This document shows, piece after piece, positions 43,375 through 48,820 of a stretch of DNA of 56,292 nt (positions within the stretch are counted from its first letter, which is position 1; the number at the start of each line of letters is the position of its first letter). This stretch comes from Clostridia bacterium (GTDB taxonomy: Bacteria; Bacillota; Clostridia; Oscillospirales; SIG627). The notes beneath the pieces are model-generated. The model saw nothing but the letters and a program-made list of their open reading frames with translations. It was not told the DNA's origin and searched no databases. Made by a program: the position numbers and the translations under genes. The DNA is taken from the NCBI GenBank assembly GCA_017439965.1, contig JAFSID010000013.1, forward strand, positions 1 through 56,292, in the 5' to 3' direction.

Positions 43375-43521
43375 TTAATCATCGTACGAAGCAACAGCTC
43401 CGCCACCCAATGCACACAATGATAATATAATATCATCAACAGGTCCCGGGCATAAATCCACGGGAGAAACAACATAAATAACAAGTAAAATCAACAACAT
43501 ACCTTTCAGAACACCATTCAT
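43375..43521 (-). CDS. Miniature DUF1232/YkvA-like membrane protein
   Basis: A 48-residue hydrophobic protein. The segment IYVVSPVDLCPGPVDDIILS resembles the YxxSPIDxIPDxIP...DD motif of DUF1232 proteins, preceded by one membrane helix (LKGMLLILLVIYVV). The ATG at 43521, 8 nt after AAAGGAG, is chosen over a longer frame starting at 43590. Full DUF1232 proteins are longer, so this is a minimal version. Function unknown. Confidence 0.55.
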   Translation of the reverse strand: MNGVLKGMLLILLVIYVVSPVDLCPGPVDDIILSLCALGGGAVASYDD

Positions 43522-43555
43522 AATAATTAACTCCTTTATTTTAAATCTTGTAAAC

Positions 43556-43573
43556 CTCTTGTTTACGTTTATA
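43556..43573 (-). promoter_or_regulatory. Shared promoter motif, copy 1
   Basis: CTCTTGTTTACG followed one base later by TTATAT (plus-strand reading) is repeated upstream of the 44416 gene. On the minus strand the TATAA-type element and GTAAACAAGAG lie just before the start of the DUF1232-like gene, as a -10 region and candidate operator. Confidence 0.45.
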
Positions 43574-43655
43574 TTGTAATACGGAAACAACCGAAAATAA
43601 ATAACGAATAAAGCAAATTAAAAGCCTTTAATTATACCCATTTAGCAACTCGCAT

Positions 43656-44300
43656 TTATGAAAAGCTATACTTTAAAAGTAACTCCGCAAAAGGATTGTA
43701 AGCAGGCTTTTCTTCTATCTTACCTATATAATAAGGGCTTAACTGCAATACCGGCTCTCTTTCCATCTTTGCAAAAAGATACGCTGTATTTCGTGCATCT
43801 ACAAGGGCATCATGTTCGCCGTCATCCCAGTAAATGTCAGCTATTGAAAGTGCCTCAGAAAGCTTATATCGTTTCTCGGTATCCATTCTATCACTGAACG
43901 TCTTTTGACAGTCAACCCAGGTTTCCAAGTATTTATCAATTCCAATTACAACAAACCCTTTACCGTCAATCTCGTTGATTATTTGCATTTTATCACTATC
44001 GCTCCAGGATACTATGATTGCATCCTCAGGAACCCAAGATATAAATCTTGTTAACACCTCGCAAAAATCCGGGGCGCCTTTTACGTCCTTAGGTGAGATG
44101 TGAGTAAGATTCTCAATGTATTTGCTTATAATTCCGTACTGAGGAGAAACATAAGATATAAAAGTGTCAACGATTTCAAGAGATTCATTCAAAAGCACCG
44201 CTCCGATTTGTATCGTTTCGCATCTCCCTCTCATATTGCCTCGGTATGCGCCTTTGGGAATATCACACATTTCCAAATCGACGACTACGTATTTACTCAT
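43656..44300 (-). CDS. DEDDh 3'-5' exonuclease-like protein
   Basis: A 214-residue DnaQ-like exonuclease. Exo I is VVDLEMC with D8 and E10. Exo II is near VSWSDSDKMQI with an aspartate. Exo III is GEHDALVDARNTAYLF, where H and D complete the DEDDh set. It resembles the stand-alone RNase T/KapD-type proteins that trim RNA or single-stranded DNA. Its start overlaps the 39-residue peptide gene by 4 nt (ATGA), so the two are translated together. Confidence 0.82.
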   Translation of the reverse strand: MSKYVVVDLEMCDIPKGAYRGNMRGRCETIQIGAVLLNESLEIVDTFISYVSPQYGIISKYIENLTHISPKDVKGAPDFCEVLTRFISWVPEDAIIVSWSDSDKMQIINEIDGKGFVVIGIDKYLETWVDCQKTFSDRMDTEKRYKLSEALSIADIYWDDGEHDALVDARNTAYLFAKMEREPVLQLSPYYIGKIEEKPAYNPFAELLLKYSFS

Positions 44301-44416
44301 TTCGTTTTCTCCTTTTTCTTGATCTTCACGTCAATGCCAAGAGTTTTGGCATATACGGGATCACGTTTTTGTTTTTTGAGCAATTTAAGTGCAAGCACTC
44401 GTTCTCTATGGGTCAC
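44297..44416 (-). CDS. 39-residue basic peptide
   Basis: A very small gene starting GTG at 44416, 9-10 nt after AAAGGAGC, and ending in an ATGA overlap with the exonuclease gene. The peptide begins THRERVLALKLLKKQ after the initiator, has a LGIDVKI segment and ends in a lysine-rich tail. It is a homologue of the 33-residue peptide at 48429-48530: both have RER(V/L)(L/I)A, then LG(I/V).VK(I/L) and a poly-lysine end. Function unknown; RNA or DNA binding is plausible from the charge. Confidence 0.65.
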   Translation of the reverse strand: MTHRERVLALKLLKKQKRDPVYAKTLGIDVKIKKKEKTK

Positions 44417-44442
44417 AATATCAGCTCCTTTGTTTTGTGACT

Positions 44443-44460
44443 CTCTTGTTTACGGTTATA
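44443..44460 (-). promoter_or_regulatory. Shared promoter motif, copy 2
   Basis: CTCTTGTTTACG is identical over 12 bases to the copy at 43556-43567 and is also followed by TTATAT. It lies between the basic-peptide gene start and its upstream region. Confidence 0.45.
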
Positions 44461-44543
44461 TGATAACGCAGAAAAAAGAAAAGCGAAACAATAAACTTGG
44501 CAAATTAGAGAAGATAATTTACACAAATTCAGCAAAATATAAG

Positions 44544-44571
44544 GGTGCGTTTCATTTCTACGAAACGCACC
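44544..44571 (-). terminator. Terminator after the XRE-like gene
   Basis: A 10-bp stem (GGTGCGTTTC) with an 8-nt loop lies 11 nt past the stop at 44583 and is followed on the minus strand by a T-rich CTTATATTTT. Confidence 0.75.
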
Positions 44572-44582
44572 TTTCAAAACGT

Positions 44583-45092
44583 TTATTCATCTTTATATCC
44601 AAGCTTCATTTTTTCACACCAAAGCTGCAAGGCTTCGATGGTCATTGAAATGTGTTCAAGCTCTTCTGATATCTTATCAAAATCCTCAATCTCGTCAGCG
44701 GATACCTCGCCGTCTTCAAGTATCTCCATTAACCTTATTTTGCTATGGTTTACAGTTTTCAGGGACACCGCCATATTAACGAGTATTTCGTGAATACCAC
44801 CGTTAAACGTAACCTCGGGAGCATCAAGCCTGCCTATTTCACATTCATGACAACAGTAATAATTGCGAAGCTCGGGCCTGTTATATCGTTTTGCCATAGC
44901 CACAACGTCGGCGGGCTGTACGATAACCGTTCCGTTTTCAATTTTAACAAGCTTATATTCGGGAACTCCGGGCATACCGGGGAAATTAGGATTGCCGGGA
45001 ATCGTTTCGGTCGCTTCAGCTCGGCTAAGTCCCAACTCTTCCCTTGTAATCTGATATATATTTTTATCCTTTTTGATTGATGCCTTTCCCAT
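44583..45092 (-). CDS. XRE-like cysteine-cluster protein, HTH-altered paralogue
   Basis: A 169-residue protein paralogous to that at 47857-48372. Shared parts are NIYQITREELGLSR, PADVVAMAKRYNRPELRNYYC, the cysteine set YYCCHECEIG and a C-terminal helical domain (EELEHISMTIEALQLWCEKM). Where the paralogue has the recognition-helix region of an XRE helix-turn-helix, this one has a Pro/Gly-rich stretch (IPGNPNFPGMPGVPEYK), so the DNA-binding fold may be lost. It has its own promoter with an inverted repeat downstream of the -10. Function unknown, probably regulatory or antitoxin-like. Confidence 0.65.
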   Translation of the reverse strand: MGKASIKKDKNIYQITREELGLSRAEATETIPGNPNFPGMPGVPEYKLVKIENGTVIVQPADVVAMAKRYNRPELRNYYCCHECEIGRLDAPEVTFNGGIHEILVNMAVSLKTVNHSKIRLMEILEDGEVSADEIEDFDKISEELEHISMTIEALQLWCEKMKLGYKDE

Positions 45093-45104
45093 AATACACT
45101 GCCC

Positions 45105-45160
45105 TTCTTGTTGAAATTATTTAACAAGAAAATTTTAGCACACATTTTTATATTTTGCAA
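45105..45160 (-). promoter_or_regulatory. Promoter and inverted-repeat operator of the XRE-like gene
   Basis: On the minus strand TTGCAA (45155-45160), 17 bp and TAAAAT (45132-45137). Between the -10 and the start, 8-bp arms TTCTTGTT and AACAAGAA (45105-45112, 45123-45130) form an inverted repeat where a repressor could block initiation. Confidence 0.55.
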
Positions 45161-45200
45161 CAAAAAAGTACATATTGTCGAAATCCGTGTGCCGAAAGAC

Positions 45201-46019
45201 TTAATCAAGCGACAAAAAGACGCTCATTTCCTCCTCTAAATCATAATAGCTGACGCTTATCTCGTCGCCGTCGGAATTATCGGCTCTGAAGCTATCTTCG
45301 TCCTCATAGCTCACGTCGGTATAGCCCATTTCACGAGCCGCCTCAACGTAGCTCTTATACTCCTCAAGAGTCACACCGAGAGCGTTAAACGAGAAGCTTT
45401 CCTCGGTATCCCAGCCGAGTGATACGGCGATTGCATCGGGCTGAGGCACCATTTTTGCAAGCTCGCTTTCCGACCACTCGTAAAGCTCTCTGCCGTCTCC
45501 CTTTTGAAGCTCGGAATACTCGTCGTTTATGAAATCGTAATAAACGAGGTATCCAAGCCCGTCCGAGCCAACGTAAAGAATCTCTGCCATATCGGGTCTC
45601 ATAAGCTCAAGGTGCTTTGATTCGGCAAGCGTATATCCGCCGTCAATAACGAGCGGAGACTCGGAAACGGTCTCACCGGGATCGGCACGTCTGCGGTTAT
45701 ATCCGAGAATATAAAGCTCCTTTACCTCCTCATCGGTAAGCTCGTCCTCCTCCTTGATACCGTCAAACGCACTGTAATCGCTTACGTCATCTTTGAAGGT
45801 ATACTTTATTTCAAGGTCAAGTATGGTGTATTTAGTATTATTGGTATATTCAAGAGAAAGATATCTCTCACCCTCTCTGACGGCGTTTTTGACTCTCCAG
45901 TCAATATCCTCAATTTTGATCGCTCCCTCGGGAGTAAACTCCCTTTCACACCCAAAAAGAAGCGTAAAGCTCAAAAAGGCAAAGCATATCAAAGCAAGTA
46001 TTCTTATTACGTTTTTCAT
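45201..46019 (-). CDS. Putative lipoprotein
   Basis: A 272-residue secreted lipoprotein. The signal sequence IRILALICFAFLSFTLLFGC ends in a lipobox with the lipidated cysteine at 24. The mature part is acidic, with a beta-rich first half (YLSLEYTNNTKYTILDLEIK) and a mixed second half (TLEEYKSYVEAAREMGYTDV). No enzyme motif is recognised. It starts 2 nt after the MerR gene stop, so both are one operon and the regulator may control its level. Confidence 0.75.
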   Translation of the reverse strand: MKNVIRILALICFAFLSFTLLFGCEREFTPEGAIKIEDIDWRVKNAVREGERYLSLEYTNNTKYTILDLEIKYTFKDDVSDYSAFDGIKEEDELTDEEVKELYILGYNRRRADPGETVSESPLVIDGGYTLAESKHLELMRPDMAEILYVGSDGLGYLVYYDFINDEYSELQKGDGRELYEWSESELAKMVPQPDAIAVSLGWDTEESFSFNALGVTLEEYKSYVEAAREMGYTDVSYEDEDSFRADNSDGDEISVSYYDLEEEMSVFLSLD

Positions 46020-46021
46020 TT

Positions 46022-47008
46022 TTAGTCTCCTTTAATTTTATCCTTGTAGCATTCAAGTGCGCCTATTATATAAATCATCAAGCCATCGGAGCTTAACGCT
46101 CTGTCAAGGGCTTTGACGGTCGCATGTCTTGAAATCCGCTTTATAAAAAGCTCAAACGCCTCTCTGTCCGAGTCACACGGCTTACAGTCCGAAGAAGAAA
46201 TTGCCTTATAAAGCCTTTCTGCCTCTGCAATACATTCCTCCGAATAAAAGGGCGCTCCCTGATTCTTGAGTGATTCAAGTCTTACAAGCACGCTTGACAG
46301 GGTCTTATCAAAGCCAACGTCATCCGAGCTCCTGCACCAAAGGGATACCGCCGAGGAAAGATATTCTCCAAAGCCGTTTTTATAATCTTTATTTAACCCA
46401 ACAACGACGGCGTTACTCGAAAACATCTCCTCAAGCATTAACAACGAGTCAAAAGCAATAGAAGAGCAAGCCTTTCGTATCAGCGGAATACATTCCTGCA
46501 CGGATTCATCCGTGTAAGGAATTTCATCCTCAAAGCAATAATAAAGTCTGTCAACAGCCCCGTCAAAAAGCGCTTCCTTCTCCTTGCTGAAGCTTTCCTC
46601 TCCTATCAGCTCAAAATTGGTCTGCATCAAATCGACACATTCCTCATAATTGAATAAGCCGTAATTCACTTCCCTTGGAGTAATTCCCGCCAGCTTCAGA
46701 TTATCCGTCACCCTCAAAAGCATTTCAATTCTGTCACGCTTTTTCTTTAGCTCGACAATATGCCGTTCAAGAGTGGCATCCGCATCGAAATCAGGGTCGT
46801 TCATAAGCCGACGTATTTCCTCGTTTGAATATCCAAGCTCCTTATAAAAACGAATCGTCCATATCTGCTCAACCTCCTCGTCGGAAAACTGTATAGAGGT
46901 ATTATCCCCTCTCCATTGCTTAGGTCTGCACAGAATCTTATCCACCCAGTATTGCACCGTCGTTCTCCCGACACCGAGCTCAGTATAAACCTCTCTCAAG
47001 CTTTTCAT
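46022..47008 (-). CDS. MerR-family transcriptional regulator
   Basis: A 328-residue protein. The N-terminal winged helix is MerR-like (YTELGVGRTTVQYWVDKIL, then EEVEQIWTIRFYKELGYSNE and EIRRLMNDPDFD). A dimerisation helix follows at about 75-105 (IVELKKKRDRIEMLLRVTDN). The C-terminal 210 residues are helical and resemble the TipAS-like ligand domains only loosely. Its own promoter has an 18-bp spacer with a palindrome, the classical MerR arrangement, so it is probably self-regulated. Inducer unknown. Confidence 0.85.
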   Translation of the reverse strand: MKSLREVYTELGVGRTTVQYWVDKILCRPKQWRGDNTSIQFSDEEVEQIWTIRFYKELGYSNEEIRRLMNDPDFDADATLERHIVELKKKRDRIEMLLRVTDNLKLAGITPREVNYGLFNYEECVDLMQTNFELIGEESFSKEKEALFDGAVDRLYYCFEDEIPYTDESVQECIPLIRKACSSIAFDSLLMLEEMFSSNAVVVGLNKDYKNGFGEYLSSAVSLWCRSSDDVGFDKTLSSVLVRLESLKNQGAPFYSEECIAEAERLYKAISSSDCKPCDSDREAFELFIKRISRHATVKALDRALSSDGLMIYIIGALECYKDKIKGD

Positions 47009-47026
47009 ACTTACACCTCCAAGCTA

Positions 47027-47056
47027 ATTCTAAATACTGCCAGTACTGGCTGTCAA
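47027..47056 (-). promoter_or_regulatory. MerR-type promoter with palindrome in the spacer
   Basis: On the minus strand TTGACA (47051-47056), 18 bp and TAGAAT (47027-47032). The spacer contains the perfect 12-bp palindrome GCCAGTACTGGC (47039-47050), where MerR-family dimers bind to untwist an over-long spacer. Confidence 0.75.
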
Positions 47057-47073
47057 TACCTTTTTTAAAAAAA

Positions 47074-47099
47074 TAAGCCGTTGCGGTCGCAACGGCTTA
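47074..47099 (-). terminator. Terminator after the TM2 protein gene
   Basis: An 11-bp stem (TAAGCCGTTGC) with a 4-nt loop is followed on the minus strand by TTTTTTTAAAAAA. Confidence 0.85.
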
Positions 47100-47104
47100 A
47101 ATTC

Positions 47105-47287
47105 TTACGGAGCGTAAGGATTGGGCTTAAACAAAAGTCTTATAAGGTCAACGAGAACGCCGATGCCGAAAAGACCTCCCGTAAAGAGATAAACTATTCC
47201 GAGAAGGATACGCCCCTCATAAAAGCGGTGTATTCCGAGCACTCCGAAAAAGAGACAGAGGAAAAATGCCACCCATTTGTTTTTCAT
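47105..47287 (-). CDS. TM2-domain membrane protein
   Basis: A 60-residue protein made almost entirely of a TM2 domain: KWVAFFLCLFFGVLGIHRFY, the polar turn EGRILLG, then IVYLFTGGLFGIGVLVDLIR. The GxxGxHRFY and GxxxLxD features are typical. Function in bacteria is not established. It lies 4 nt after the zinc-ribbon membrane protein gene and ends at a strong terminator. Confidence 0.85.
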   Translation of the reverse strand: MKNKWVAFFLCLFFGVLGIHRFYEGRILLGIVYLFTGGLFGIGVLVDLIRLLFKPNPYAP

Positions 47288-47291
47288 AAAA

Positions 47292-47834
47292 TCACTCCTT
47301 TATCAAGCTACAATTACAGTTTATGCATTTGTCATTCCCAACGGGATTTACAGAGCCGCAAAACTCACAGCATACGTTAGGCTCTATTATAAGTCTGTCA
47401 AGACCCCAGACGCTTATCACACTGTCGCCCACGTGGATTCGTTCAAGCTCGGCGTCAACGGTCTTGAAGTCCGAGCTTAAATAGTTTATTTTTCGCACGA
47501 CTCCGTTATCCTTTTTGACGGTAAGAATAATATTGTTTTTACAATATACCTTTCTGCCGACAGACACCACGTTATAATGATACGTCGTAATGCATTTGAT
47601 ATCCAGTATAGTCCCCTTCCACGAAGAGCGGGTGAGTCTGTACGCGCCCGTCAGGAACACGGGCAACAGCACAAAAAAGCATATAACCGCCACGCTCTTT
47701 ACGGGTCTGTCCAGAAAGTCTTCGCGGTACATATATACAACCGACAGAACGAACGCCTCGGATATAAAGAGAAGCGCAAGTCTTCGCACTGCCTTTTTCA
47801 AAGCAAGTCTTTTAACGTCACAGGGTAAGGTCAT
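47292..47834 (-). CDS. Membrane protein with C-terminal zinc ribbon
   Basis: A 180-residue protein. Two hydrophobic helices are at about 20-36 and 46-65 (LALLFISEAFVLSVVYMY; AVICFFVLLPVFLTGAY). A soluble beta-rich domain follows, and a C-terminal CxxC...CxxC zinc ribbon (CCEFCGSVNPVGNDKCINC). The layout resembles small membrane-associated zinc-ribbon proteins of unknown role. It starts 22 nt after the XRE-like gene. Confidence 0.65.
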   Translation of the reverse strand: MTLPCDVKRLALKKAVRRLALLFISEAFVLSVVYMYREDFLDRPVKSVAVICFFVLLPVFLTGAYRLTRSSWKGTILDIKCITTYHYNVVSVGRKVYCKNNIILTVKKDNGVVRKINYLSSDFKTVDAELERIHVGDSVISVWGLDRLIIEPNVCCEFCGSVNPVGNDKCINCNCSLIKE

Positions 47835-47856
47835 ACAGCACCTCCATATATTGACG

Positions 47857-48372
47857 TCATTTTTGTTCTGCTTTACGGCGGTTAAATTCCTCGACGTCTA
47901 TCTTTCCGTCGGCAAGCATCTTTTCCACCCAAAGCTGAAGGGTCTCAACGGTAATTGAAATGCGCTCAAGCTCCTCTTGGATATAGATAAAATCGTTAAG
48001 CTCCTCGCTGTCGATAACGCCGTCGGCGGTTATTTCGATAAGGCGCTCCTTTTTCTTTGCCATCGAATTGAGAGAGGCAAGCATTTCAAGAACGATTTGC
48101 GAAAGGTCCTTGACCTTGACCTCGGGTATGTACTCCTGACCTATCGGACATTCGTTGGCGCAGTAATAATTGCAAAGGTGAGGCGCCTTATAGCCACGTG
48201 ACATATCAAGCACGTCCGACGGATGAGGAGTAATTTTTTCGCTTTCTATCCTCTCGATTCTCTCGGGTGTCAGGGTTTCGAGCAGCTCACTTGCCGCCTC
48301 ACGCGAAAGTCCGAGCTCCTCGCGCTTTTTCTGATATACGTTTTTATTTTCCTTAGATGATATTTTACCCAT
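47857..48372 (-). CDS. XRE-family helix-turn-helix protein with a cysteine cluster
   Basis: A 171-residue protein. The N-terminal HTH is KREELGLSREAASELLETLT with PERIERIESEKITPHPSDVL. A cysteine cluster follows (CNYYCANECPIG), suggesting a metal or Fe-S site. The C-terminal helical domain has RLIEITADGVIDSEELNDF and RISITVETLQLWVEKM, ending RRKAEQK. The ATG at 48372 is 6 nt after TTGGAG; an in-frame start at 48417 lacks such a site. It follows a 33-residue basic peptide gene, like its paralogue's module at 44.3-45.1 kb. Possibly a redox- or metal-sensing regulator. Confidence 0.75.
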   Translation of the reverse strand: MGKISSKENKNVYQKKREELGLSREAASELLETLTPERIERIESEKITPHPSDVLDMSRGYKAPHLCNYYCANECPIGQEYIPEVKVKDLSQIVLEMLASLNSMAKKKERLIEITADGVIDSEELNDFIYIQEELERISITVETLQLWVEKMLADGKIDVEEFNRRKAEQK

Positions 48373-48428
48373 TTCAAGCTCCAAAGTTTTTTCTTTTATT
48401 TTATCATATATTGCCAAATAATCAACCG

Positions 48429-48530
48429 TTATTTTTTCTTTTTGACCAGCTTAACGGAAACGCCGAGCTTTTTCAATTGCTCACTCTTTTCTGCAAGTCT
48501 TATTGCAATAAGTCTTTCCCGTACTCCCAT
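48429..48530 (-). CDS. 33-residue basic peptide
   Basis: A tiny gene with GGAGGTGATAG directly before its ATG at 48530. The peptide reads GVRERLIAIRLAEKSEQ after the initiator, then LKKLGVSVKLVKKKK. It is homologous to the 39-residue peptide at 44297-44416. It lies 56 nt upstream of the XRE-like gene. Function unknown. Confidence 0.65.
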   Translation of the reverse strand: MGVRERLIAIRLAEKSEQLKKLGVSVKLVKKKK

Positions 48531-48630
48531 TCTATCACCTCCACTGTACATATTTTAACCGAAACAGCAATATTCCTCAATAACGGGCTTTACAAAATAG
48601 CCCTCCTTATTTTACCCAAAACGGCAAAAT

Positions 48631-48663
48631 GAACGGGCGGTGTATCCCGTACACCGCCCGTTC
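48631..48663. terminator. Strong hairpin in a gene-free stretch
   Basis: A 14-bp GC-rich perfect stem (GAACGGGCGGTGTA, loop TCCCG). It lies in the 290-bp gap between 48530 and 48820, where no gene is supported. It has an A-rich side, so it may terminate minus-strand transcription from the SipW-type genes or insulate the small-gene cluster. Confidence 0.65.
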
Positions 48664-48753
48664 AAAAGAGAGAAAGGAAAACTGTGAAAAACAACTAACA
48701 CACATCTTTGGGAACACCACATCCCTCCGACACTTATATTTTATCACGCGATG

Positions 48754-48771
48754 TGTCCCAAAAACAGTACA
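48754..48771 (+). repeat. IS-end-like 18-mer, copy 1
   Basis: TGTCCCAAAAACAGTACA matches 16 of 18 bases with the element at 56127-56144 in the same orientation. Such TGTCCC...TACA ends resemble terminal repeats of some insertion sequences. No transposase gene adjoins it. Confidence 0.4.
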
Positions 48772-48783
48772 GCCAAACAAAAA

Positions 48784-48811
48784 ATGCACTCCGAATTTCT
48801 TCGGAGTGCAT
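48784..48811 (-). terminator. Terminator of the second SipW-type gene
   Basis: A 12-bp stem (ATGCACTCCGAA, loop TTTC) with flanking A/T runs. It is identical, flanks included, to the terminator at 51025-51052. Confidence 0.85.
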
Positions 48812-48820
48812 AAAACGTGT

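Noticed and set aside
48607..48789. 60-codon minus-strand frame in the 48.6-48.8 kb gap
   Set aside because: It runs through a strong hairpin and an IS-end-like element, has no ribosome-binding site, and the product looks random.
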